In this document: piece after piece, positions 1 to 8,366 of the stretch
Layout of the letters: the number at the start of each line of letters is the position of its first letter
How positions within the stretch are numbered: position 1 is the stretch's first letter
Assembly: GCF_003253705.1 (NCBI RefSeq)
Contig: NZ_QKYU01000003.1
Coordinates: 1-64,000 of the forward strand
Source of the DNA: Humitalea rosea
GTDB taxonomy: Bacteria; Pseudomonadota; Alphaproteobacteria; Acetobacterales; Acetobacteraceae
DNA: 64,000 nucleotides
Direction of reading: 5' to 3'
Notes under the pieces: generated by a model
Databases searched by the model: none
Told to the model about the DNA's origin: nothing
The model's input: only the letters and a program-made list of their open reading frames with translations
Program-made: the position numbers and the translations under genes

Positions 1-24
1 AAAACCATCCCGACACCGCCGCCG

Positions 25-56
25 CGCCGTGATCCTGGCATGCCAGGATCACGGCG
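25..56. repeat. 32-bp perfect palindrome upstream of the molybdenum hydroxylase gene
   Basis: Two 16-base arms meet with no spacer, centred between bases 40 and 41, and every position is complementary. The right arm ends 39 bases before the hydroxylase start codon. There is no T-run after it, so it is not a typical intrinsic terminator. It could be a dimeric regulator's operator, a terminator-like hairpin for a gene left of the window, or a cruciform site. The palindrome is read directly from the bases; the role is inference. Confidence 0.6.
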
Positions 57-95
57 TCAGGCACTGCAGAAGCAGCATCTGAACGGTAGGGCAGC

Positions 96-2780
96 ATGAC
101 CGCGGTGGTTCACCCGCCGGTCAGCCTGACCGTGAATGGCATCGGCGCCTTGGTGCTCGCCCCGCCCCAGACCCGGCTGAGCGAGGCCCTGCGCCACCAC
201 CTCGGCCTGACCGGCACCAAGGTGGGGTGCGATGCCGGCGATTGCGGCGCCTGCACCGTGCTGCTGGATGGCGCCCAGGCCTGCGCCTGCCTGGTGCCGC
301 TGGGCCAGGCCGAGGGGAGCGAGGTGATGACGGTGGAGGGGCTCGCCGCGGATCCGCTGGGGGCTGCGTTGCAACGCGCCTTCCACCACCATGGGGCCGC
401 GCAATGCGGGATCTGCACGCCGGGGATGCTGATGGCCGCCCGTGAGCTGCTGGCGCGGGAGCCCACCCCCGATGCGGCAATGGTGGAGGCCGCACTCGGC
501 GGGGTGCTCTGCCGCTGCACCGGCTACCTCAAGATCATCGAGGCGGTGAGGGACGCGCCCCGATTCCGTGACATGCGCGCCGCGCCGCCCCCCGAGCCCG
601 GTGCCGCCGTGGGCGCCCGCCTGCCGCGGCTGGATGGGCGCGAAAAGCTGGACGGCACCGAGCGCTACGGCGCCGATGCCTTCCCTGTGGATACGCTCTG
701 GCTGCGGGCCGTGCGCTCGCCGCATGCGCATGCGCGCTTCACCTTTGGCGATCTGGCGGCGTTCCAGGCGGCGCGGCCCGGGCTGGTCGCGGTGCTGACG
801 GCGGCGGATGTGCCGGGCGAGAACGGCTTCGGCATTTACCCCGACATGAAGGACCAGGCGGTGTTCGCCGAGGGGCTGGTGCGCTATCGCGGCGATGTCG
901 TCTGCGCCCTGGTCGGATCGCGGGCGGCGGTCGCGGAGCTGGACGGGCTGCCCATCACCTGGGAGGTCTTGCCGCCCCAGACCGATCCCGTCGCAGCACT
1001 GGCCGGCCCGCCGCTGCACGAACGCTGGCCCGACAATGTCCTGTCCGAAGGGCGCATGGTCTGCGGCGAGGCCGCCCTCTCCGGCACGCATCAGGCCGCG
1101 GGCGCGTGGGAAACCGGCTTCGTCGAGCACGCCTATATCGAACCCGAGGCCGGCTTCGCCCGCCGCGTCGGCGACAGCATCGAGGTCACCGCCTGCACCC
1201 AGGCGCCGGGGATGGATCGCGATGAGGTCGCCCGCGTCCTCGGCCTGCCGCTGGCGCAGGTGCGGATCATCCCTTCCGCCTGTGGCGGCGGCTTTGGCGG
1301 CAAGCTGGACGTGTCGCTGCAACCCATGATCGCGGTGGCGGCCTGGCGGCTCAACCGGCCGGTCGCCTGCGTCTTCCCGCGTGGCGAGAGCATGGCCTCC
1401 AGCACCAAGCGCCACCCGGCGCGGATCACGGCCAGCGCCGGCTGCGACGCGGAGGGGCGCCTCACCGCCTTTCATTTCGATGGCATCTACGAGACCGGCG
1501 CCTATTCCTCCTGGGGGCCGACCGTCGCGGGGCGGGTGCCGGTGCATGCCATGGGGCCGTATCGCGTGCCGCATGTGCGCGCCCGGGCGCGGGCGGTGCT
1601 GACCAACCACCCCCCCGCCGGCGCGTTCCGGGGGTTTGGCGTGCCCCAGGCGGCGATCGCGCAGGAGGCGCTGTGGGACCAGCTTGCCGATGCCGCCGGG
1701 CTCGACCGGCTGGAGTTCCGCGCCCGCAACGCGCTGCGCCCCGGCGATACCATCGCCTCGGGCCAGGTGCTGGGGCCATCGGTCGGGCTGGTGGAATGCC
1801 TCGATGCGCTGCGGCCGCATTGGCTGGCGGCGCGGGCGGAGGCGGCGAGCCTTGGCGATCGCGGTGCCTTGCGGCGCGGGGTCGGGATCGCCTGCATGTG
1901 GTACGGCATCGGCAATACCGGCATGTCCAACCCCTCGACCATGCGGATCGAGCTTTCGGCCGCGGGGCTGCTGTTCCGCAATGGCGCGGTGGACATCGGC
2001 CAGGGCAGCACCACGGTGCTGGCGCAGATCGCCGCCGATGCGCTGGGGCTGCCGGTCACCGATCTGCGCTTCGTCATCGGCGACACCGCGCTGACGCCGG
2101 ATGCCGGCAAGACCAGCGCCAGCCGCCAGACCTTTGTGAGTGGCCGTGCCGCCATGGAAGCCGCGCTGGATCTGCGGGCAAAGATCCTGCGCCTGACCAA
2201 TGCCGGGCCGGAGGCGCGGCTGCGCCTCGATGGCGCGACGCTCTGGGCCGATGCCACCGCCCTCGACCTGCGCGGCCTGACCCTGGCGGGCGAGGGGCGG
2301 TTCGACCCGCCGACCGTGGCCCTGGATGCGGATGGTCAGGGGGTGCCCTATGCCTGCTACGGTTTCGCCGCGCAGATGGCGGTGCTGGATGTGGATACCG
2401 ACCTCGGCACCGTGCATCTGCGGCACATCGTGGCCGCGCATGACGTCGGCCGCGCGGTGAACCCGACCTTGGTCGAGGGCCAGATCCATGGCGGCATTGC
2501 CCAGGGGATCGGGCTCGCGCTGATGGAGGAATTCTTGCCGGGACGCACCGAAAATCTGCACGACTACCTCATCCCCTCGATGGGCGATGTGCCGCCGATC
2601 ACGACCATCCTGATCGAGACGCCGGAACCGCTCGGCCCCTATGGCGCCAAGGGCGTCGGCGAGCCGGCGCTGGTGGCGACGGCACCGGCGATCCTCTCCG
2701 CGATCCGCGATGCGACGGGGGTGGTGATCCGCCGCGTGCCTGCCTTGCCGCATCGTGTCCTGGCAGCACTCCATGGCTGA
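96..2780 (+). CDS. Fused [2Fe-2S] / molybdopterin-binding hydroxylase (xanthine dehydrogenase family)
   Basis: The 894-residue protein joins two xanthine-oxidase-family modules. Residues 1-160 are the small iron-sulfur subunit, with plant-type cluster cysteines C45, C50, C53 and C63/C65 and the second cluster C104, C107, C139, C141. Residues from about 170 to the end form the molybdenum subunit, with GGGFGGK near 397-403, AFRGFG, and the catalytic Glu at about 856 in GVGEP. No FAD domain is present, so electrons must go to a separate partner. Such enzymes hydroxylate N-heterocycles or aldehydes with water. The next gene resembles 6-hydroxynicotinate reductase, so a nicotinate-like ring is a reasonable substrate guess. 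It overlaps that gene by 8 bases. Confidence 0.9.
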   Translation: MTAVVHPPVSLTVNGIGALVLAPPQTRLSEALRHHLGLTGTKVGCDAGDCGACTVLLDGAQACACLVPLGQAEGSEVMTVEGLAADPLGAALQRAFHHHGAAQCGICTPGMLMAARELLAREPTPDAAMVEAALGGVLCRCTGYLKIIEAVRDAPRFRDMRAAPPPEPGAAVGARLPRLDGREKLDGTERYGADAFPVDTLWLRAVRSPHAHARFTFGDLAAFQAARPGLVAVLTAADVPGENGFGIYPDMKDQAVFAEGLVRYRGDVVCALVGSRAAVAELDGLPITWEVLPPQTDPVAALAGPPLHERWPDNVLSEGRMVCGEAALSGTHQAAGAWETGFVEHAYIEPEAGFARRVGDSIEVTACTQAPGMDRDEVARVLGLPLAQVRIIPSACGGGFGGKLDVSLQPMIAVAAWRLNRPVACVFPRGESMASSTKRHPARITASAGCDAEGRLTAFHFDGIYETGAYSSWGPTVAGRVPVHAMGPYRVPHVRARARAVLTNHPPAGAFRGFGVPQAAIAQEALWDQLADAAGLDRLEFRARNALRPGDTIASGQVLGPSVGLVECLDALRPHWLAARAEAASLGDRGALRRGVGIACMWYGIGNTGMSNPSTMRIELSAAGLLFRNGAVDIGQGSTTVLAQIAADALGLPVTDLRFVIGDTALTPDAGKTSASRQTFVSGRAAMEAALDLRAKILRLTNAGPEARLRLDGATLWADATALDLRGLTLAGEGRFDPPTVALDADGQGVPYACYGFAAQMAVLDVDTDLGTVHLRHIVAAHDVGRAVNPTLVEGQIHGGIAQGIGLALMEEFLPGRTENLHDYLIPSMGDVPPITTILIETPEPLGPYGAKGVGEPALVATAPAILSAIRDATGVVIRRVPALPHRVLAALHG

Positions 2781-4248
2781 CCGCACCACCCAGTTCGGCG
2801 CCCGCGAGGCCGATGGCATCGTCCGCTGCGATGCCTGCCCGGTGCTCTGCCGCATCCGGCCGGGTCGTGCCGGGGCCTGCCAGCGCTATGCGAACCGCGA
2901 CGGCGAATTGGTGCGGACCGATCCGCTCGTGCTGATCGAGCGCACGGCCGAGGCCGGGGGCGCCGTCGTGCCCTTCCTCGACACTGACGACTGGGATGGT
3001 TCGGCGCTGCGCCCCGCGGATACCTTCGTGACCGCGATCGGCGCCGGCACCACCTATCCCGACTACAAGCCCGCGCCCTTCATCGTCGGCAGCCGGCACG
3101 CCGGGGTGGACACGGTCACCGTCGTCACCGAGGGCATCTTTTCGTATTGCGGGCTGAAGGTGAAGCTGGATACCGACCGCCACCTCGGCCACGAGACCGC
3201 GGCGGTGCGCGTCGATGGCGAGCAGATCGGCCATGTCACCACCGCCGAATACGGCAGCCAGATGCTCTCGCTTGGCGGGGTGCGGCATCTGACGGGTGGC
3301 TCCAAGCGCGAAGGGGCAGTGACCTGTCGCAGCATGTTGACCCTGTGCAACCGCGGTGCGGTCGAGGTCGAGATCGACGGCGGCTCCCGCGTGATCTTGC
3401 AGGCCGGGACTGCACCGATCGTGAACGGCGTCGCCGAGACCCGGATGCGCGTCGGCTGCGGCAGCGCCACCATCGGCATCTTCGCCCAGCAATGGTTCGG
3501 CCATGCCGATGAGGTCATCGTGCTCGACGACCACATCACGGGTGTGCTTTCGGAACACCAGGCGGGCAAGACGCTCGGCATGCGCCCGGCCGGCATCCGC
3601 GTGCGCGGGCGGCGCTCGACGCCGGGGCGCTATTTCCAGGTCGCCGAGCCCGGCGTGGGCTGGGGTGGCACCGCCATCACCGATCCGCTCTCGGTGATCG
3701 AGAGCATCGATCCTGCCTTGGCCTGGCCGGGGCTGCGTTTGTTGCTGACAAGCACGACGGGGGAGGACGCGCTCTGGGTCGAGTTGGACGAGGCGTTGCG
3801 CCCGGTTCCTGCGCCGATGCCGGCCATGGTGCGCCAGGTGGTCGATCGGATCGGGGAGAATTGCGAACCGGCGCTGACCTCCATCCTGTTCATGGCCGGC
3901 GCCGGCGGCTCGCTGCGCGCCGGGGTCACCAGCAACCCCGTGCTGCTGACGCGTCAGGTGCAGGAGGAGGCGGTGCGCGTGACCATGGGGGGCGCGCCCT
4001 GCATGCTCTGGCCGGGGGGCGGGATCACGCTGATGGTCGATGTGATGCGGTTGCCGACCGACGCCTTCGGCTCGGTGCCGACGCCGGCGCTGGTGGCGCC
4101 CATCGAATTCACCATGCGGCGCGAGGTCTTTGTGGCCCTCGGCGGGCATGATGATCAGGTGGTGCCGATCGAGCGGGTGATCGCGAATTACGGCGGCTCT
4201 GCCCGCCGCGCGCGTACCAACACCAACCCCTGGCCGGATGCGCCGTGA
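2773..4248 (+). CDS. 6-hydroxynicotinate reductase homologue
   Basis: The product has 491 residues from the ATG at 2773 (an ATG at 2755 is possible). It matches what I recall of the 6-hydroxynicotinate reductase family, which reduces the ring to 1,4,5,6-tetrahydro-6-oxonicotinate in reductive nicotinate breakdown. An N-terminal C19-x2-C22-x3-C26-x9-C36 motif looks like a [4Fe-4S] site. More cysteines are scattered through the body, and the C-terminal part has glycine-rich stretches. The start lies inside the hydroxylase gene and the end overlaps the UPF0280 start as GTGA, so the three are very likely co-translated. The hydroxylase would supply the hydroxylated ring that this enzyme reduces. 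The true substrate may be another heterocycle. Confidence 0.78.
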   Translation: MADRTTQFGAREADGIVRCDACPVLCRIRPGRAGACQRYANRDGELVRTDPLVLIERTAEAGGAVVPFLDTDDWDGSALRPADTFVTAIGAGTTYPDYKPAPFIVGSRHAGVDTVTVVTEGIFSYCGLKVKLDTDRHLGHETAAVRVDGEQIGHVTTAEYGSQMLSLGGVRHLTGGSKREGAVTCRSMLTLCNRGAVEVEIDGGSRVILQAGTAPIVNGVAETRMRVGCGSATIGIFAQQWFGHADEVIVLDDHITGVLSEHQAGKTLGMRPAGIRVRGRRSTPGRYFQVAEPGVGWGGTAITDPLSVIESIDPALAWPGLRLLLTSTTGEDALWVELDEALRPVPAPMPAMVRQVVDRIGENCEPALTSILFMAGAGGSLRAGVTSNPVLLTRQVQEEAVRVTMGGAPCMLWPGGGITLMVDVMRLPTDAFGSVPTPALVAPIEFTMRREVFVALGGHDDQVVPIERVIANYGGSARRARTNTNPWPDAP

Positions 4249-5057
4249 CAGCGGCGCTGTTGCCGGATGGACGACTGCATCTGCAAGACGGTCCGATCGA
4301 CCTGATCATCGCGGCCCATGGCGACGACCGCGCCCTGCCGGCGGCGGCGGCCGCATTCCGAGGGCTGCTGGCCGGGTTGGCGGCCGAACTGCCGGGGCTG
4401 CGCGCGCCGGTCGGGACGGTGGCGCTGACCCATCCGGTGGCGCTGCGGATGGTGGCCGCGTGCCTGCCGCATGCGGAAGCCTTCATCACGCCGATGGCGG
4501 CGGTGGCCGGGGCGGTCGCGGATCATATCCTGGCGGCGATGGTCACGGCCGCACCCGGGCTGCGCCGGGCCTGGGTGAACAATGGCGGCGACATCGCGCT
4601 GCACCTCGCGCCCGGCGAAGTCTTTCGCGTGGGGCTGGTGCCGGAGCTTGCGGTGGACGGGCAGGCGGTCATCGTCGCGGCCGATCCGGTGCGCGGCATC
4701 GCCACCAGCGGCTGGCCGGGGCGAAGTTTTTCTCTTGGCATCGCCGATGCGGTGACGGTGCTCGCGGGGAATGCGGCGGCCGCGGATGCGGCCGCGACCA
4801 TGATCGCCAATGCGGTGGATGCGGAGCACCCCGCGATCCAGCGCGAGGCCGCCGAGATGCTTGATCCAGACAGCGATCTTGGCGCGCGGCTGGTGACGGT
4901 TGCGGTCGGGCCGCTGCCGGAAGCCCTGGTCGCCGATGCCTTGGCCCAGGGCCTCGCCGAAGCCGAAACCCTGCGCGGCCGTGGCCTGATCCTTGGCGCG
5001 CTGCTGCGCTGCCAGGGGCAGCAGGTCGCGACCGGGGCCGGCTACAGGCTCAGATAG
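4245..5057 (+). CDS. UPF0280 family protein (ApbE-like fold)
   Basis: The 270-residue protein starts at a GTG overlapping the previous stop. It has the features of UPF0280, a family related to ApbE flavin transferases: an early strand with DGPIDLIIAAHGD, a central NNGGDIALHL segment, and a TSGWPGRSFSLGIADAVTVLA stretch ahead of an AAAADAAATMIANAV helix. ApbE proteins attach FMN covalently to target proteins. A matching role as a cofactor-maturation partner of the reductase encoded just upstream is plausible but unproven. The 3' end overlaps the convergent livF stop by 16 bases. Confidence 0.8.
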   Translation: MTAALLPDGRLHLQDGPIDLIIAAHGDDRALPAAAAAFRGLLAGLAAELPGLRAPVGTVALTHPVALRMVAACLPHAEAFITPMAAVAGAVADHILAAMVTAAPGLRRAWVNNGGDIALHLAPGEVFRVGLVPELAVDGQAVIVAADPVRGIATSGWPGRSFSLGIADAVTVLAGNAAAADAAATMIANAVDAEHPAIQREAAEMLDPDSDLGARLVTVAVGPLPEALVADALAQGLAEAETLRGRGLILGALLRCQGQQVATGAGYRLR

Positions 5058-5743
5058 CGCTGCCGCACCTCATCCGCCGCATCCAGCGCCGCCATGCTCC
5101 CGGTCCAGCGCACCCGCCCCGTCTCGATCACCACGGCGCGATCCGCGACCAGCCCGGCGAAATGCAGATTCTGTTCGGCCAGCAGGATCGACAGCCCGCC
5201 GGCCTTGATCGCCCCGATCGCCGCCGCCATGCGTTCCACGATCACCGGCGCCAGGCCTTCGGAGGGTTCGTCCAGCAGCAGCAGCTTCGGATTGCCCATC
5301 AGGGTGCGGGCGATGGTCAGCATCTGCTGTTCACCGCCGCTCATGCGGCCGCCCGGGCGCTTGCGCATGGCGGCGAGGTTGGGGAAGAGCGCGAACAGCC
5401 GCTCGGGCGTCCAGGGCTGCATCCCCGCCGGCGCCGCGCGGCGGCCGACGGCAAGGTTCTCATCCACCGTCAGATCCGCGAATATCCGGCGCTCCTCGGG
5501 CACGTAGCCGATGCCGGCGCGGGCGATGGCATAGGGGGGGGCGCCGGCCAAATCCTGGCCGAGGAAGGTGACGCGGCCGGCGCTCGGGCGCACCAGCCCC
5601 ATGATGGTCTTCATGGTCGTGCTCTTGCCCGCGCCATTGCGGCCGAGCAGCACCGCGACCTCCCCGGCCGCGACCGAGAAGCCGACATCCTCCAGGATAT
5701 GCGCGCGGCCATAATGCGCGGAGAGGCCCGAGACCTCCAGCAT
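5042..5743 (-). CDS. livF: Branched-chain amino acid-type ABC transporter ATP-binding protein (LivF-like)
   Basis: This is a 233-residue ATPase. Walker A is GRNGAGKST near the N-terminus, the signature is MSGGEQQM, and Walker B is LLLLDEP followed by SEGLAP, the usual LivF pattern. The ATG at 5743 overlaps the livG stop as ATGA, and the length fits LivF. A longer upstream open frame is only livG sequence in another frame. It is the last gene of a four-gene leftward operon: binding protein, fused permease, livG, livF. The operon converges on the heterocycle catabolic genes, so the transporter may import their substrate. Confidence 0.9.
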   Translation of the reverse strand: MLEVSGLSAHYGRAHILEDVGFSVAAGEVAVLLGRNGAGKSTTMKTIMGLVRPSAGRVTFLGQDLAGAPPYAIARAGIGYVPEERRIFADLTVDENLAVGRRAAPAGMQPWTPERLFALFPNLAAMRKRPGGRMSGGEQQMLTIARTLMGNPKLLLLDEPSEGLAPVIVERMAAAIGAIKAGGLSILLAEQNLHFAGLVADRAVVIETGRVRWTGSMAALDAADEVRQRYLSL

Positions 5744-6501
5744 CAATGCCCCCCCGCCGTGGCGCCGGTGCCGAGATAGACCTCCCGCACCCGTGGATCG
5801 GCGCGGACCTCCTGCGGCGCGCCCTCGGCGATCAACTGGCCGCGATCCAGCACGATGATGCGGTCGGCATGGGCGAAGACGACATCCATGTCGTGTTCGG
5901 TGAAGAGCACGCCAATGCCGCCCTCCTTGGCCAGCCGCGCGGTCAGCGCCATCAGCGCGATGCGCTCGGCGGGCGCCATGCCGGCGGTGGGTTCGTCCAT
6001 CAGCAGCAGCCGGGGGGTATTGGCCAAGGCGACGGCCAGCTCCACGCGCTTGAGGTCGCCATAGGCGAGCACGCCGCAGGGGCGCGCCGCCTGTTCCAGC
6101 ATGCCGACGCGGTCGAGCAGCGCCTCGGCCTCGGCTGCCTTCTGCCCCGCCATCGGCCGCCACAGCCCGCCGAGCCCGCGCGCCTGGGACAGCAGCGCCA
6201 CCTGCACATTCTCCCGCACGCTCATGGCGCCGAAGGTCGCGGTGATCTGGAAGGTGCGCCCGACGCCGAGCCGGAAGACGTGGCGCGGCGCCATGCCCGT
6301 GATGTCCCGCCCCGCCAGCAGGACGCGCCCCGAATCCGGCCGCACCTGGCCGTTCAGCATGTTGAAGCAGGTGGATTTCCCGGCGCCATTCGGCCCGATC
6401 AGCGCCAGCACCTCGCCCGCCGCCAGGCTGAACGACACCCCCGCCACCGCCTGCACGCCGCCCCAGGATTTGGCGAGGTGTTCGACCGCGAGCACGGTCA
6501 C
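5743..6501 (-). CDS. livG: Branched-chain amino acid-type ABC transporter ATP-binding protein (LivG-like)
   Basis: This 252-residue ATPase starts at a GTG whose bases overlap the permease stop (GTGA). Walker A is GPNGAGKST, Walker B is LLLMDEPTAG, and the H-loop is TEHDMDVVF. The ABC signature region is ACGVLAYGDLKRVELA-like rather than LSGGQ, as is normal in LivG (here LAYGDLKR). It pairs with LivF on the fused membrane subunit and supplies ATP hydrolysis for uptake. Confidence 0.9.
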   Translation of the reverse strand: MTVLAVEHLAKSWGGVQAVAGVSFSLAAGEVLALIGPNGAGKSTCFNMLNGQVRPDSGRVLLAGRDITGMAPRHVFRLGVGRTFQITATFGAMSVRENVQVALLSQARGLGGLWRPMAGQKAAEAEALLDRVGMLEQAARPCGVLAYGDLKRVELAVALANTPRLLLMDEPTAGMAPAERIALMALTARLAKEGGIGVLFTEHDMDVVFAHADRIIVLDRGQLIAEGAPQEVRADPRVREVYLGTGATAGGH

Positions 6502-8348
6502 GCCCGCTTCTCCCAGGCGGCGCGCGCGGCGCCGGCCAGCCCTTGCGGGAAGAAGACCACGAGCAGGATGATCGTCGCGCCCAGCAGCAACCGCCAGTGA
6601 TCGGTCCCGCGCATGAGCTGTTCCTGCAGCCCGGTCAGCGCCACCGCGCCCAGCAGCGGCCCGGACAGCGTCTGCACGCCGCCGAGCAGCACCATCAGCA
6701 GCGCATCCACGCTGCGCGAGATGCCAAGGTAGGTCGGGAACACGCTGCCCTTGGCATAGGCGAAGACCGAGCCCGCGACGCCCGCGAAGGCCGCCGAGAT
6801 CGCGAAGGCCATCCAGCGGGTGCGAAAGGTGTCGATGCCGATCGCCTCGGCCCTGAGCGGGCTGTCGCGGCCCGCCCGCAGCGCCGCGCCGAAGGGCGCC
6901 CAGACGATCCGCCGCAACAGCATCGCCCCCCCCACGCAGAGCACCAGCGCCAGCAGATAGAACACCGGCTTGGGCTGCGCCCAGGCATCCGGCCAGACGC
7001 CGAGGATGCCATTGTCGCCGCCGGTGACCTCGACCCATTGGAAGGCGGTGCTCCAGGCGATCTGCGCGAAGGCCAGGGTCAGCATCGCCGCGTAAACGCC
7101 CGAGAGCCGCACGCAGAACCAGCCGAACACCAGCCCGAGCAGCCCGGCCGCGAAGGGGGCCAGCAGCATCCCCGCCCACATCGGCGCGGCCGCATGCTGC
7201 ACCAGCAGCGCGGCGGCATAGGCGCCGGCGCCGAAATAGGCGGCATGGCCAAAGCTCGCGAGCCCCCCCGGCCCCATGATGAAATGCAGCGAGGCGGCGA
7301 AGAGCAGCGCGACCAGGATTTCGGTCAGCACCGACAATTCGTAATCCGGCAGCACCCAGGCCGAGCCGACCAGCAGCGCCAGCACCACCGCGCCCAACTG
7401 CCGCAGCGCCCTCGGCGCCGGCAGCAGCAGCGGATCGGGGGGGCCGGAGCTGGCATGCAGACCTTGGGGCGCCCGCCCGAGCAGCCCATAGGGCCGCACC
7501 ACCAGCACCACCGCCATCACCAGGAAGACCAGCACCAGCGTGATCTTGGGCAGGATGAGGATGCCGAAGGCCGATAGCTCGCCGATCAGCAGCGCCGCCA
7601 GGAACGCGCCCGTCAGCGAACCGAGCCCCCCCACCACCACGACCACGAAGGCCTCGGTGATGGTGGAGAGGTCCATGTGCAGGTTCACGCTTTCGCGCGG
7701 CAATTGCAGCGCCCCACCCAGCCCCGCGAGCCCGGCGCCGAGGGCGAAGACCCCGGTGAAGAGCAGCGCCTGGTTCACCCCGAGGGCCGCGACCATCTCG
7801 CGATCCGCGGTCGCCGCCCGCACCAGCACGCCGAAGCGGGTGCGATGGAACAGCAGCCACAGCCCCGCCAGCACCAGCGGCCCGACGGCGATGAGGAACA
7901 GTTCGTACAGCGGAAACCGCAGCCCCAGGATACGCACCGCCCCGCGCAGCATCGGTGCCCGTGGCCCCAGCAGATCCTGCGCGCCCCAGGCCCAGAGCGC
8001 GACATCCTGCACCACCAGCACCACGCCGAAGGTCGCCAGCAACTGGAACAGTTCCGGCGCGCGGTAGATGCGCCGCAGCAGCAGCACCTCGATCACCGCG
8101 CCGATCGCGGCGGTCACCACCGCGGCACCCAGTATGCCGCCCCAGAACTGCCAGAACGGCCCGGCGAAGGCGAAGACGCCGTGGGTCACCAGGCTCCAGG
8201 CGACATAGGCGCCCAGCATGTACAGGCTGCCATGGGCGAAGTTGACGACCCGGGTGACGCCGAAGATCACCGTCAGCCCGGAGGCGACCAGGAAGAGCGA
8301 GGAGGCCGAGGCCAGCCCGCTCAGCGCCTGGACGACAAGATCATCCAT
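6498..8348 (-). CDS. Fused LivH-LivM branched-chain amino acid-type ABC permease
   Basis: The 616-residue membrane protein has a LivH-like half (about 1-290, opening with the VNFAHGSLYMLGAY motif) and a LivM-like half (about 315-610, with GLASFGHAAYFGAGAY). They are joined by a short hydrophilic Gly/Pro-rich linker near 290-310. LivH and LivM are usually separate, so one chain here makes the whole pore. It lies between the binding protein (18-base gap) and livG (overlap). Each half has about eight hydrophobic segments. The solute is unknown; the facing hydroxylase/reductase genes suggest an aromatic or heterocyclic acid. Confidence 0.9.
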   Translation of the reverse strand: MDDLVVQALSGLASASSLFLVASGLTVIFGVTRVVNFAHGSLYMLGAYVAWSLVTHGVFAFAGPFWQFWGGILGAAVVTAAIGAVIEVLLLRRIYRAPELFQLLATFGVVLVVQDVALWAWGAQDLLGPRAPMLRGAVRILGLRFPLYELFLIAVGPLVLAGLWLLFHRTRFGVLVRAATADREMVAALGVNQALLFTGVFALGAGLAGLGGALQLPRESVNLHMDLSTITEAFVVVVVGGLGSLTGAFLAALLIGELSAFGILILPKITLVLVFLVMAVVLVVRPYGLLGRAPQGLHASSGPPDPLLLPAPRALRQLGAVVLALLVGSAWVLPDYELSVLTEILVALLFAASLHFIMGPGGLASFGHAAYFGAGAYAAALLVQHAAAPMWAGMLLAPFAAGLLGLVFGWFCVRLSGVYAAMLTLAFAQIAWSTAFQWVEVTGGDNGILGVWPDAWAQPKPVFYLLALVLCVGGAMLLRRIVWAPFGAALRAGRDSPLRAEAIGIDTFRTRWMAFAISAAFAGVAGSVFAYAKGSVFPTYLGISRSVDALLMVLLGGVQTLSGPLLGAVALTGLQEQLMRGTDHWRLLLGATIILLVVFFPQGLAGAARAAWEKRA

Positions 8349-8366
8349 CAGTTCAGAGAGGGCCGG

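Noticed and set aside
57-2855. A 932-codon open frame on the - strand
   Set aside because: It is antisense to the hydroxylase gene, low in complexity and Arg/Gly/His-rich, as expected for a GC-rich shadow frame.
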